DNA of 64,000 bases from Acidobacteriaceae bacterium (GCA_025355505.1 JANXZM010000081.1:51480-115479), one strand, 5' to 3'. Counted from the stretch's first letter, positions 33,933 through 42,686 are shown. Numbers and translations: made by a program. The notes: generated from the letters alone by a model not told the origin.

Positions 33933-34685
33933 TCAGTAAATCGTGTACCCCGGCGCCGGATTTCGCACATCTGGCTTGGACGCCATCAGCAGCAACGCGC
34001 CAACGCGCTTGAATGCCTTCAGGTCGTCAAGCGAATGGAATGAAGTTGTCTGATAGTTGTCGGGCGTCGGCGTCTCGTCGGGAATCTGCGCATACTCCAC
34101 GCTTTCGAAAGCGTGCTTCTTCAGCAGTTCGACGTACTCTGCCGCCGAACGAACATGCACCGGCACTTTTAACTTCGGCACCCATTGCAGTGAATACGGA
34201 TTGTCTTTGTAGAGATTGATGAGAATGAATAATCGCCCATGCGGCGCCATCACGCGAAAAAGCTCGGCCAGCGCGCGCTCCTGGTCCGGGTAGTAATAGA
34301 ACGACTCCACCGAAAGCACTTTGTCAAAAAAGTTTTCTTCCCAGGGAATCTGCGCCGCGGATCCAACAACGAACATTACGGTGTCGAATTCTTTCGAAGC
34401 GGCCCGAGCCTGCCGGATCATCTCGTCGGAAATGTCGACCCCGACCACCTGCCCAAAACCCTGCGGCCCATCGCCCACCATGCGCGCCAGCAAGCGCGTC
34501 GCCCAACCCGATCCGCACCCGAGATCCAGAATGCGCTCACCCGGACGCAGATCCATGCGACGCATCGTTTTATCGGTGATGTCGAGGTGATGGCGCTCCA
34601 TCTTTGCGCCTTCGCCGTCATCCGCCCAGCGATTGAATTCCTGCTGCAGGCGCTCATCGGGGGATTGGGATTTGTCGGCGCTCAT
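33933..34685 (-). CDS. Class I SAM-dependent methyltransferase
   Basis: This is 250 residues. Motif I RILDLGCGSGWATRLLA (~55) binds S-adenosylmethionine, VGVDISDEMIRQA is the acidic post-strand, and FDKVLSVESFYYYPDQERAL (~125) is motif II/III. It resembles ubiquinone/menaquinone or sterol-type methyltransferases in arrangement but lacks a subgroup-diagnostic motif. It is 67 nt upstream of nuoB on the same strand and may share a transcript; a quinone-related substrate would be a guess. Confidence 0.87.
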   Translation of the reverse strand: MSADKSQSPDERLQQEFNRWADDGEGAKMERHHLDITDKTMRRMDLRPGERILDLGCGSGWATRLLARMVGDGPQGFGQVVGVDISDEMIRQARAASKEFDTVMFVVGSAAQIPWEENFFDKVLSVESFYYYPDQERALAELFRVMAPHGRLFILINLYKDNPYSLQWVPKLKVPVHVRSAAEYVELLKKHAFESVEYAQIPDETPTPDNYQTTSFHSLDDLKAFKRVGALLLMASKPDVRNPAPGYTIY

Positions 34686-34702
34686 GATTCCTCTCTAACG
34701 GC

Positions 34703-34763
34703 TGCCAGCTTCGAGCCACGAGCTACGAGCGAACCATCACAGCTTGCTCGTAGCTCGTAGCTC
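34703..34763. repeat. GAGCTACGAGC inverted low-complexity repeat
   Basis: CACGAGCTACGAGC (34717-34730) and GCTCGTAGCTCGTAGCTC (34746-34763) are complementary arms around a short loop between aroA and the methyltransferase gene. It could act as a hairpin at the aroA 3' end, ending just before its stop codon region. The same words occur at 31.05 kb and 38.1 kb. Confidence 0.6.
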
Positions 34764-36057
34764 ACTCAGTGATTTTGCGCAATTCTTCAAAGAACATCGG
34801 GTACGACACTCCCGCGGCATCCGCGCCGCGAATCGTCGTCTCGCCTTCCGCTCGCAATGCGCACACGGCGAACGCCATGGCAATCCGGTGATCGCCGAAC
34901 GAATCGAGTTCGGCGCCATGCAGATGCTGGCCGCCAGGAATACGCATTCCATCGGGCCGTTCTTCGACTTCCGCGCCCATTTTGCGCAGATTGGCAGCGA
35001 CGGCGGCAATGCGATCCGACTCTTTCACGCGCAATTCTTTGGCGTCGCGAACTTCGAGGCCGCCTTCGGAGTACGGCGCAGCCGCTGCCAGCACCGGGAT
35101 CTCGTCGATCAAGGCGGCCGTATCTGCGCCGGCAATTACGGCGCCCGTCCACGCCGTTCCATGCGCCTCAATCGTGCCTACCAGCTCGCCCTGATGTTCT
35201 TCCAGATGCGCGACCGAAACCTTCAACCCCATCTGCACCAGGATTTCCAGCAACCGCGCCCGCGTTGGATTCATTAGAATTCCGGGCAAGGTGATCTGCG
35301 ATCCGGGGAACAGCGCCGCCGCACAAAGAAAGAATGCGGCACTCGAAAGATCGCCGGGAACATGCGCCTCGATTGCGCGCAGCCGCTGTCCGCCGACAAT
35401 CCGCGATGCATTTCCAGTGCGCTCGACTTCCGCCCCAAAAGCCCGGAGCGCAATTTCGCCGTGATCGCGCGTGCGGATGGGCTCTTCGAGCACCGTCTCG
35501 CCCTCGGCAAACAATCCGGCAAACAGGACACACGATTTCACCTGCGCGCTCGCCACTTCCGGCCGGTAATGAATCGCCTTCAGAGGACCACCGTGAATTT
35601 TCAGTGGAGGGCGTCCGCCTTCCGCGGCCTCGATCTTAGCTCCCATCTCCGAAAGCGGCGTCATGATGCGCGCCATCGGCCGCCGCGAGAGCGATTCATC
35701 CCCGCACAATTCACTGGTAAACGACTGGCCGGCAAGAATTCCACTTAGCATGCGCATGGTCGAGCCGGAGTTTCCGCAATCCAGCATCTCTGTCGGAGGG
35801 TTCAGCTGCCGCCCCACGCCACGCACCTCAATCGCCCCGTCGTCGTCCAAGCGCTTCCACTCGCTGCCGAGCCTGCGCATGCAATCGAGCGTGCTGGCGC
35901 AATCTCGCGCCGCTGAAAAATTCTGGAAACGGCTCGTGCCCTCCGCAATCGCCGCCAACATAGCGTATCGGTGCGAGATGGATTTGTCCCCAGGAATGCG
36001 AACGACTCCGCGCACCGCCCGCGCAGGACGGACAGTGACCTTCGAACCATCAGGCAT
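34762..36057 (-). CDS. aroA: 3-phosphoshikimate 1-carboxyvinyltransferase (EPSP synthase)
   Basis: This is 431 residues, full length. Substrate-binding signatures: RIPGDKSISHRYAMLAA (Lys/Ser/Arg for shikimate-3-phosphate), the GNSGSTMRMLSG loop (~95), SAQVKSCVLFAGL (~165), LRVKESDRIAAVAANL (~335), and the late FGDHRIAMAFAVCALRAEG. It joins phosphoenolpyruvate to shikimate-3-phosphate in the aromatic pathway. No other aro genes are adjacent. The stop lies at the edge of a low-complexity repeat. Confidence 0.97.
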   Translation of the reverse strand: MPDGSKVTVRPARAVRGVVRIPGDKSISHRYAMLAAIAEGTSRFQNFSAARDCASTLDCMRRLGSEWKRLDDDGAIEVRGVGRQLNPPTEMLDCGNSGSTMRMLSGILAGQSFTSELCGDESLSRRPMARIMTPLSEMGAKIEAAEGGRPPLKIHGGPLKAIHYRPEVASAQVKSCVLFAGLFAEGETVLEEPIRTRDHGEIALRAFGAEVERTGNASRIVGGQRLRAIEAHVPGDLSSAAFFLCAAALFPGSQITLPGILMNPTRARLLEILVQMGLKVSVAHLEEHQGELVGTIEAHGTAWTGAVIAGADTAALIDEIPVLAAAAPYSEGGLEVRDAKELRVKESDRIAAVAANLRKMGAEVEERPDGMRIPGGQHLHGAELDSFGDHRIAMAFAVCALRAEGETTIRGADAAGVSYPMFFEELRKITE

Positions 36058-36140
36058 GAATTCAATATAACGGAGATTTCAGACGCGAGCGGGCCCATGG
36101 TAAAAGTGGAGTCCGCATCGTTGCACGGGCGACGCCCTTT

Positions 36141-36225
36141 ATGAATTGTCATCCTGAGCGAAGCGAAGGACCTGCTGTTCGCCGCAAGATGCAGATCCCT
36201 TACTTCGTTCGGGATGACAATTCAT
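36141..36225. repeat. Family C palindromic element (paired arms)
   Basis: Perfect 14-nt arms ATGAATTGTCATCC (36141-36154) and GGATGACAATTCAT (36212-36225) flank a region with the GAGCGAAGCGAAGGACC word, whose complement appears alone at 33223-33247. It lies 22 nt after the stop of the minus-strand gene at 36248. Confidence 0.8.
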
Positions 36226-36247
36226 AGAAGGGTACGAGCGGCCCGGC

Positions 36248-36652
36248 CTACTGCGACCGCACGCGCCCGGCGGCTTCCGCGAGTATCTCCTGTGGGACTT
36301 CCCGCAACGTCACGCAGAATTCGAACATGGGCGTTTCCGATCCGCGCCCCCACCGGTTCACTTCCCAATGCGCGCGGATAAACTTGACCTCCGGCCGCGC
36401 CGTCAGATTGAGCAGCAACGGAATTTCCTCGCGATAAAACTTCTGCGGAAAAGCCACGACCGGCTTGGCATCCCACGTGGCGCCATCCGCGGATCCAAAG
36501 ATGCTGACGTCGAGCGATTCCTGCTCGATGATGTTGGTGATGGCCAGCGTCAGAAGAAAAATCCGGCTTTCCGCCCGACTCACATCGAGGGCGGGGCCGT
36601 CGCCTCTGGCGTTGACCACGGTTCTTTCGGGAACGAGAAAAGCTTCCATCAT
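36248..36652 (-). CDS. Conserved-looking hypothetical protein (134 aa), beta-rich
   Basis: I do not recognise the family. The sequence has alternating strands (SRIFLLTLAITNIIEQ, LDVSIFGSADGATWD, FYREEIPLLLNLTA, VKFIRAHWEVNRWGRG, MFEFCVTLREV), suggesting a beta-sandwich, without signal peptide or membrane segment. It is complete and short. It lies between the aroA region and an alpha/beta-hydrolase gene, with no obvious operon partner. Confidence 0.6.
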   Translation of the reverse strand: MMEAFLVPERTVVNARGDGPALDVSRAESRIFLLTLAITNIIEQESLDVSIFGSADGATWDAKPVVAFPQKFYREEIPLLLNLTARPEVKFIRAHWEVNRWGRGSETPMFEFCVTLREVPQEILAEAAGRVRSQ

Positions 36653-36769
36653 GACGCGGAGATTCTAGCAGAGAGACACAGCAGGCAGTGACGCAACCCC
36701 CTCATCTCGAACGTCCAAACTCAACTGGAGGGCAGCCGTGCGCGCGTGGCTGGTCGTGATCGCAACCTT

Positions 36770-37570
36770 CTACTTCAACGCTACGTCATCCAGAAACTGG
36801 CGCAGGACTTTGCCAACCGCCTCCGGCTGCTCCCATGGCGCATAGTGCCCCGCCTTCGGAATCACCGTCAACCGGCTGCCCGCAATATTCTGCCGCATCA
36901 GTTCGCCGTCGGCGACGGTCGAGAGCACATCTTCCTCTCCAATCACAATCAACGTCGGCACGTTGATCGTCTTCAGATCCGCGACCGAATCAGGACGCTC
37001 CGCCATGCCGCGCTGTACCTGGCTGATGTCTTCGGCAGACATCAAGCGCATCATCGCGCGCGCTCCAGCGACTAAGTCCGGCCGTGTGCCGGCCGTCGTG
37101 CGCCCCATCAGCTTCGGAATCATGGTCTCGATGAATGGTTCGGTTCCCTGCTCCAGGACCGTGGTCGCAGCTTTTAATCGATTTGCCCGAGCTTCTGCAG
37201 AGTCTGACTGAGGACGCGTATCACAAAGCGCGAGCGAGGTCACACGCTCGCGAAAGCGGCGCCAGAATTCAAACAGGATGTAGCCGCCGATGGAACATCC
37301 AACGAACGCAGCTTTACCAACGCCCGCGGCATCGAGCACGCGGGCAATGTCGCTAGCATGCTTTTGCATGAGAGCAGGCCCTTCGCCAATCTCCGAATCG
37401 CCGTGCCCGCGTAGATCGGGAAGAATCAGCCGGTAGCGCGAATCGAGCGCCACAGCCACCGGATTCCAAAATTCGTGATGACAGGGAAAAGGATGGAGAA
37501 GAACGACGGGCGGTCCGTTCCCTCGAATTTCATAGAAGATTTCAGCGTCGTCGCTGCGCAGGCGTTCCAT
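36770..37570 (-). CDS. Alpha/beta-hydrolase fold enzyme
   Basis: This is 266 residues. The oxyanion segment is VVLLHPFPCHHEFW (~22), the nucleophile elbow GCSIGGYILFEF (~91, Ser), the acid near VIGEEDVLS (~212), and the catalytic His in PKAGHYAPWEQPE (~245). It belongs to the esterase/lactonase branch that includes 3-oxoadipate enol-lactonase-like proteins (LPDLRGHGDSE). The substrate cannot be predicted. It appears monocistronic. Confidence 0.87.
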   Translation of the reverse strand: MERLRSDDAEIFYEIRGNGPPVVLLHPFPCHHEFWNPVAVALDSRYRLILPDLRGHGDSEIGEGPALMQKHASDIARVLDAAGVGKAAFVGCSIGGYILFEFWRRFRERVTSLALCDTRPQSDSAEARANRLKAATTVLEQGTEPFIETMIPKLMGRTTAGTRPDLVAGARAMMRLMSAEDISQVQRGMAERPDSVADLKTINVPTLIVIGEEDVLSTVADGELMRQNIAGSRLTVIPKAGHYAPWEQPEAVGKVLRQFLDDVALK

Positions 37571-37609
37571 GGGAGAAGATTATATTGTGGAAACTAAGGA
37601 CTGAGCCGA

Positions 37610-37673
37610 TGGAGCGCCGGACGTCTCCGCCTGGCCGCCGAACTGCTGGACGGGCGAGACGCCCGTCGCTCCA
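37610..37673. repeat. Palindromic element, family D
   Basis: The left arm TGGAGCGCCGGACGTCTCCG (37610-37629) is complementary, with mismatches, to the right arm containing CGGGCGAGACGCCCGTCGCT (37651-37670). It lies 16 nt beyond the stop codon of the PspC gene and upstream of the hydrolase start. Confidence 0.7.
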
Positions 37674-37688
37674 CCGTACCACCCAGGA

Positions 37689-38006
37689 TTAGCTTGTTAT
37701 GGGTTGTTGCGAGGCTGCCACCGGAATGAGGAACGGTTCCTTTGGAACGATGATCCACGCGAGCACGTATGCGACGAAGCCGGGAAAGATTCCGGATACT
37801 AACGCGATGAAGAACCAGAGAATGCGCACGAGCGATACGTCGAGGTCGAGATACTGCGCCAGCCCGGCACAAACGCCCCCGATCTTTCTATCGGCGCGTG
37901 GGCGCATCAGTTTCTTCGGTGGGGGCGAAATCCCCACCACGTTGCCGCAGTGGGGGCAATAGCGGCCGTCTTCAGCGATGGCCTTGCCGCAAGCGTTGCA
38001 GTACAT
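37689..38006 (-). CDS. PspC-domain protein with N-terminal zinc ribbon
   Basis: This is 105 residues. A zinc ribbon with two CxxC knuckles (MYCNACGKAIAEDGRYCPHC) precedes a PspC domain: RKIGGVCAGLAQYLDLD followed by two membrane helices (VRILWFFIALVSGIFPGFV, YVLAWIIVPKE). PspC proteins belong to the phage-shock/envelope-stress system, sensing membrane damage. No pspA or pspF is nearby. Its 3' end is marked by the family D palindrome. Confidence 0.88.
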   Translation of the reverse strand: MYCNACGKAIAEDGRYCPHCGNVVGISPPPKKLMRPRADRKIGGVCAGLAQYLDLDVSLVRILWFFIALVSGIFPGFVAYVLAWIIVPKEPFLIPVAASQQPITS

Positions 38007-38123
38007 GGTTGTCTCTCCTCGTCGTTGTGGGATACGACGATTGCGAGGAAAATGTTCCGTGATCGGAGCTTTTGGTTTTTAGCTCGTAGCTAAAGGCTAA
38101 GAGCTAATGGCCAATAGCTCCCC

Positions 38124-39344
38124 TCACTCCCGGTACGCGTCTTTGATTCTCCTCCGCGCCTTGTCCGCTTCGGCGTTGCCCGAATTTGTGGCCACCACCG
38201 CCTCGTATTTCTTCACCGCCAGGTCCCGTTTCTGGAGCTGGTCATACATCTCGCCGGCTCCCAGGTTCGCTTTCTGCAGCAATTCTGGATCGGCTCCCGT
38301 AACCTCGCTCACCAACTCGTATGCCGCGGCCGCAGCCTGATATTTTTTCTCGCTGCGCAGCAGGTCGCCTAGCTCAAGCGCCGCGATTTCGTAATGCAGG
38401 CCGCCGTACTTTCCCTCGCGCCCGTTCTGCCATACACGGCGATACTGTTCCTCGGCTTCTCCACTCTTGCCGGACGCCCGCAGCAGGTTCGCCTCTTCTA
38501 GCGGCAGAAGATAGTTGCGCGGAAACCTTGGACCGATCGTGCGGGCGATCTGCAGCGCCTCGTCGTAACGACGTTCACGCCGCAGGAAAACCATAAGCAC
38601 AACCCCGGCGTCCACGCTGGTTTCGCCATTGCCATGGTAGGCATCGTTCAGATACTGAATTCCCTTGTCTTTGTCTCCGCTCAATCCGGCGAGAGCGACC
38701 GCCATCTTTACCGCAAATGACAGGCTCCCCATCACGTAGTTGTGGGCTCCCACCACCAACTTGGCGTCGGTGTACTGCGGAGCCGACTCGAGAACCCGCT
38801 CGTGATCGTGGCGCGCTCCGACCGCATTGCGCAGAGAAGAAAGCCAGGCGCGCTCGATCAGCGCGGTGTAAAGCGCGAACTGGCCGCGGGTAACGCCGCG
38901 GGCATAGAGCATATCCGTGTTGTTCGGATTGCGCGCCAGTTCGGCGTCTTCCAGCTTCTCGGCTTGCTCCACCAGTTGCTTGATGCGTACCTTCTGCGCG
39001 GGCTCGGCGGGACGGTGCGCTTGTCCGATAAAACTGTCGTTTGCATACTCCCCGGTATTCATCGCGCCCATGCGATACAGCTCCCGCACCTGAATCGCAG
39101 AGAGCAGGTGATTCACGGCAAACGGATCGTTCGGATGTCGCGCTGCGATCCTCTCGAAATCCTGAATCGCCGCGTCATAGTCGAGGTTGTAATAGTGCTC
39201 GAAAGCTGCCGGATTCAAGGGATCAGCAGGACGAAGCACAGTTGAAACCGAGGGATCAGCAGCCAGACAGACTTCGGCAAGGACCAGCAGCAGGATGGCA
39301 CTCAAAACAGGGCGATGCCGGGAGGGGAAGAAAAACACGCACAC
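38124..39344 (-). CDS. Exported TPR-repeat protein
   Basis: This is 406 residues with a signal peptide (LSAILLLVLAEVCLA). TPR-type repeats run through the protein (NLDYDAAIQDFERIAARHPNDP near the start; RDLAVKKYEAVVATNSGNAE near the end). There is no enzymatic motif, and the likely role is a periplasmic scaffold. It is a single gene with GAGCTA-type low-complexity repeats between it and the PspC gene. The 306-nt gap on its 5' side (39345-39650) holds only GAGAGCTGATAG/CTCTCAGCCATCAG-like complementary words and the next gene's leader. Confidence 0.8.
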   Translation of the reverse strand: MCVFFFPSRHRPVLSAILLLVLAEVCLAADPSVSTVLRPADPLNPAAFEHYYNLDYDAAIQDFERIAARHPNDPFAVNHLLSAIQVRELYRMGAMNTGEYANDSFIGQAHRPAEPAQKVRIKQLVEQAEKLEDAELARNPNNTDMLYARGVTRGQFALYTALIERAWLSSLRNAVGARHDHERVLESAPQYTDAKLVVGAHNYVMGSLSFAVKMAVALAGLSGDKDKGIQYLNDAYHGNGETSVDAGVVLMVFLRRERRYDEALQIARTIGPRFPRNYLLPLEEANLLRASGKSGEAEEQYRRVWQNGREGKYGGLHYEIAALELGDLLRSEKKYQAAAAAYELVSEVTGADPELLQKANLGAGEMYDQLQKRDLAVKKYEAVVATNSGNAEADKARRRIKDAYRE

Positions 39345-39650
39345 TCAGTTTAACTGATTGGAGCTTTCTTCGGGTCCCGTTTGGGCACATCTGAAAACCG
39401 TAGCTCTCAGCCATCAGTTCCCATGCGCCGAAGGTTTTACTGAGAGCTGATAGCGTGACCGGAACCAAACCGGGTACGTCCACAGCCCTGCCAAGTCATG
39501 CAAAATAGGAAATTCAGGCTTGAATAGCGTAATTCTTGCCCTGCAATGTGGCCGTTCTCCCCCTCGGCTCGCTTATAACTGTCGTATTTGCAATAGCTTG
39601 CTTTGGTGATTCGCTTGCGTTCCAAAATTGGGTCGAAAGAACACACCTTT

Positions 39651-40064
39651 ATGGCAGAAGCAGCCGATCAGGCGCATCACGAATTTTGGCGGCCGCCCAT
39701 GCCGGCATCCGTGGCGGTGGCAAGCCCGGAACGCAGCGCGACCTGCCGTTGCGGGACCGAGTTTATCGTCAGTTCGCTCTTCTGTCATGCTTGCGGTGCC
39801 AGCCGGCCCGATCTAAACGCTGCCCGCACCCTGGAAATCCCGGGTCTTACCGAACTCACCTCGCTCGGTGAGCGCCTCGGCCTTACAACCCCAGCCGTCA
39901 TCGCTTTTCTGGCTGGCGTGCTCTGCGTTGTAGGAGCTCTGGCTGTCAGCGTATTTTTCAGCGCCCGGACCATTCTCGACTGGCAAGCCATCCAATTGTG
40001 GCGGATCGAGTGGCTGCTCGCGGCGGTCGCGTCCTTCGTCGCCGGCTGCCTGCTTAAGAAATAG
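39651..40064 (+). CDS. Small zinc-ribbon protein with two C-terminal membrane helices
   Basis: This is 137 residues from ATG 39651; a GTG at 39603 would add 16 basic residues. Residues ~32-50 contain CRCGTEF...LFCHACG, a zinc ribbon. Two hydrophobic segments follow (VIAFLAGVLCVVGALAVSVFF and WLLAAVASFVAGCLL). I do not know the family. It stands alone, 144 nt before the hemolysin III gene. Confidence 0.68.
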   Translation: MAEAADQAHHEFWRPPMPASVAVASPERSATCRCGTEFIVSSLFCHACGASRPDLNAARTLEIPGLTELTSLGERLGLTTPAVIAFLAGVLCVVGALAVSVFFSARTILDWQAIQLWRIEWLLAAVASFVAGCLLKK

Positions 40065-40208
40065 CTTTTGCCTATTAGCTTTTGACTTCTCTGCCCCAAC
40101 TTCCAAACCAACTTCGATTCTTCTCTTTTTTCCGTTCCCGACACATTGCGGAAATATTACATTGCTACAATCGCGAAGGAGCCGTTCTAAGTGTGAGAAT
40201 GTCTAAGC

Positions 40209-40838
40209 ATGGAAGAACTGGCCAATGCAGTGACGCACGGAATCGGGCTGGCGCTCAGCGTGGTGGGCGCTGCGCTCCTGATTGTGGCTGCGGCCTGGAG
40301 CCAGAATGCCTGGGCCATTGTGAGTTGCTGCGTCTATGCGGCAACCCTGGTGAGCCTCTATGCGGCATCGACCGCGCTGCACAGCGTTTTGTCTCCCCGC
40401 TGGGCGCGCACCCTTCAGACCATCGACCACTGCTGCATCTACCTTCTGATTGCGGGAACCTACACACCGGTCACGCTGGTCAGCCTTCGCGGGGGCTGGG
40501 GCTGGACGCTCTTCGGCCTCGTCTGGGGAATCTGTTTTCTGGGCGTCCTCATGAAGGTGCGCTGGTTCGAGCATGTTCATGTGCGGAAGATCTCGACGCC
40601 GCTTTACATCGCCATGGGACTGCTCGGCTTGATTGCTTTCAAGCCGCTGCTATCCGCGATACTAGCCCCTGGAATCCTTTGGCTGTTGGTGGGTGGAGCC
40701 GCCTATATCGCCGGCGTCGGATTCTTCGTATGGCGGCGGCTACCTTATAGTCACGCGATCTGGCACGTGTTCGTGCTGGCGGGAAGCATTTGCCATTATC
40801 TTGCGATTTACTACTATGTGGTACCCCGGCAGGGATAG
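40209..40838 (+). CDS. Hemolysin III / PAQR-family membrane protein (TrhA-like)
   Basis: This is 209 residues and seven hydrophobic helices. The family metal-site residues are visible: NAVTHGIGLALS (~8), STALHSVLSP (~55), DHCCIYLLIAGTYTP (~75), and SHAIWHVFVLAGSICHY (~185). Related proteins influence membrane lipid balance; pore-forming activity is not established for most. It is monocistronic. Confidence 0.92.
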   Translation: MEELANAVTHGIGLALSVVGAALLIVAAAWSQNAWAIVSCCVYAATLVSLYAASTALHSVLSPRWARTLQTIDHCCIYLLIAGTYTPVTLVSLRGGWGWTLFGLVWGICFLGVLMKVRWFEHVHVRKISTPLYIAMGLLGLIAFKPLLSAILAPGILWLLVGGAAYIAGVGFFVWRRLPYSHAIWHVFVLAGSICHYLAIYYYVVPRQG

Positions 40839-40864
40839 GAGCCAGTAACCTTACCTTCGCCAGC

Positions 40865-41725
40865 TCAGTTTTGCGAATGTGCGTGCTCCCCTTGAGCGAC
40901 GATGGTGCTAGTCCGTCGTTGCTGGCTCATGCGGTAGAGGTGATGCAACGGCCCCACGCCATGGCCGAGGGGATAGGCATTCGCAATCGCAGCCGAGACA
41001 TACACTTTGGAAAGAAGAACCGCCTCGGGTAGTCCGCGCCCATGAGCCAGGTGGCAGGCCAGCGCAGTGGCGAACGCGCATCCAGTGCCGTGGGTGGAAT
41101 TCGAGCGTTGAAGGTCCGCTTTGAAAACTTCCGTTTCTTTGCCTCGGGCGGTCGTGAAACTGAGGAGATCGGTCGCCTTCTCCAGATGGCCTCCGGTGAC
41201 TACCACATTCGCCGCTCCCAGAGAGTGCAGACGAGCAGCCGCCTCGCGCATCTGGTCGAGATTCGTGACGGCCATCCCAGTCAAGACGCTGGCCTCGTTA
41301 AGGTTCGGCGTAACCAACTCCGCCAGCGGAAGCAACCTCTCGATCAATAGTCGGGTGCCCGCCGCATCCAACAAATCGGCTCCGGAGCTCGACTTCAAAA
41401 TCGGATCCAGCACCACATGAGGCAGCCGTGCCTGGCCCAGAAAATCCGCGACCACCTTCACCACCTGCTGGTTTCCCAGCATACCGATGTGGACGGCTTT
41501 GACCGCCAGGTCTGAAACCAGCTCCTGCAATATCTCAGAGATAAGGTTGGGATCGACGCCTACGACCCGCCGCACGGCCTGGGTCGACTGGACGGTTAAA
41601 GCTGTAATGCAGGAAACGCCGTAACATTCATGGGCCGCAACGGTCTTGATGTCGGCTGTAATCCCAGCACCCGAGGTAGGGTCGAACCCGGCAATGGTCA
41701 ACACCACGGGAGGGGTTACAGGCAT
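40865..41725 (-). CDS. thiD: Hydroxymethylpyrimidine/phosphomethylpyrimidine kinase
   Basis: This is 286 residues. Ribokinase-fold motifs: TIAGFDPTSGAGITADIKT (substrate pocket, ~8-26), VLDPILKSSSGADLLD (~105), VVVTGGHLEK (~170) and STHGTGCAFATALACHLAHG (~210, anion hole and catalytic Asp region). It phosphorylates HMP and then HMP-P in thiamine synthesis, downstream of ThiC (49.7 kb). Here the Cys in the GTGC motif replaces the common S/T, a known variant. A ThiE partner is not visible. Confidence 0.94.
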   Translation of the reverse strand: MPVTPPVVLTIAGFDPTSGAGITADIKTVAAHECYGVSCITALTVQSTQAVRRVVGVDPNLISEILQELVSDLAVKAVHIGMLGNQQVVKVVADFLGQARLPHVVLDPILKSSSGADLLDAAGTRLLIERLLPLAELVTPNLNEASVLTGMAVTNLDQMREAAARLHSLGAANVVVTGGHLEKATDLLSFTTARGKETEVFKADLQRSNSTHGTGCAFATALACHLAHGRGLPEAVLLSKVYVSAAIANAYPLGHGVGPLHHLYRMSQQRRTSTIVAQGEHAHSQN

Positions 41726-42185
41726 GCCGTCACTCTAAACCCAAAATCAAAACAGGGAAACAGAAGTTCCTGGTGTTCGCGGTGCGACCCGTTACAGAGG
41801 GTGAGTCGGGATCGAATGAAGTGAAGTCTGAGGTTTCAGGTTTACTAGTCAGTCATCAAATGTCACCGCAAACAACTGATTACAATACGCTTACAAGTAT
41901 TCCGCCGTAAGTCTAACATTCGACAGGAAGTTGCAAGAATTCGCCGGAGGCCGGAATTCATATAGTAACTATTAAGTAAACATAACCTACTGACTGCTTT
42001 CAACGATATACGAATAAAAATCCATAGCTTTCATGGGGCTAAGTCTTTGATTATGTACTAGTTAGTTACTTACGTTGCTGGTTTTTCGATTGACACGCCC
42101 GGCTGACCCCGGTAGCATTTTGAGATCGTTTGACCAAAGGAGCATACGACCTGATAACGACTTCCCAACGATGAGAGGTAACTGA
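41726..42185 (+). other. 460-nt AT-rich non-coding region upstream of rlpA
   Basis: No coding frame is convincing here. The stretch 41840-42080 is clearly AT-richer than its surroundings, with many TA-rich words. The only signal I can support is the promoter at 42090-42118. No riboswitch pattern for thiamine is recognisable on the thiD side. Confidence 0.5.
42090..42118 (+). promoter_or_regulatory. Predicted sigma70-type promoter of rlpA
   Basis: TTGACA at 42090-42095, a 17-nt spacer and TAGCAT at 42113-42118 give a perfect -35 box, ideal spacing and 4/6 at -10. Transcription would start near 42125, leaving a leader of about 60 nt with GAGAGG before the ATG. Confidence 0.65.
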
Positions 42186-42686
42186 ATGCGACGACGTTTA
42201 GCCGAAGGCCTGGCGGTGGTTTTATCAGTCGCCAGTCTGGGGGCCGGAGCCGCATCCAGGCCAAGCAGCCTGGAAGCCGCCAAGGTCACACAGCCACCGG
42301 TGATTGAAACCGGAGGGCACAATCGAAAAAAGAGCACCAGCCCAAAGTCGAAAGCCTATCAAATAGGCACCGCGTCCTGGTATGGACAGCAGTTCGAGGG
42401 CAGGCAAACTGCCAGCGGTGAACTCTTCGACATGCGGGATTTCACGGCCGCTCACCCCAGCCTTCCGCTGGGCTCCTTCGTCAGGGTCACCAACCTGAGG
42501 AACGGCAAGTTCGTGGTGGTTCGCATTAATGACCGGGGTCCCTTTGTGGACGACCGGATCATCGATGTTTCCTACAACGCCGCGCGGGCATTGGGCTTTA
42601 AAGAGCGCGGTTTGCAGACGGTCCGCTTGGACCTCTACCAGCCCAGGAATATGGCGCTGCTGCAACCCGTAGCCAACCTCCACTAA
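42186..42686 (+). CDS. rlpA: RlpA-like double-psi beta-barrel protein
   Basis: This is 166 residues with an N-terminal signal-like hydrophobic stretch (AEGLAVVLSVASLGAGAAS). The DPBB core is IGTASWYGQQFEGRQTASGE, VRVTNLRNGKFVVVRINDRG (catalytic Asp in NDRGPF) and IIDVSYNAARALGF. No C-terminal SPOR domain is present. RlpA proteins of some bacteria are septal lytic transglycosylases. The pyrF start follows 47 nt downstream, and the two are probably in one operon. Confidence 0.9.
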   Translation: MRRRLAEGLAVVLSVASLGAGAASRPSSLEAAKVTQPPVIETGGHNRKKSTSPKSKAYQIGTASWYGQQFEGRQTASGELFDMRDFTAAHPSLPLGSFVRVTNLRNGKFVVVRINDRGPFVDDRIIDVSYNAARALGFKERGLQTVRLDLYQPRNMALLQPVANLH

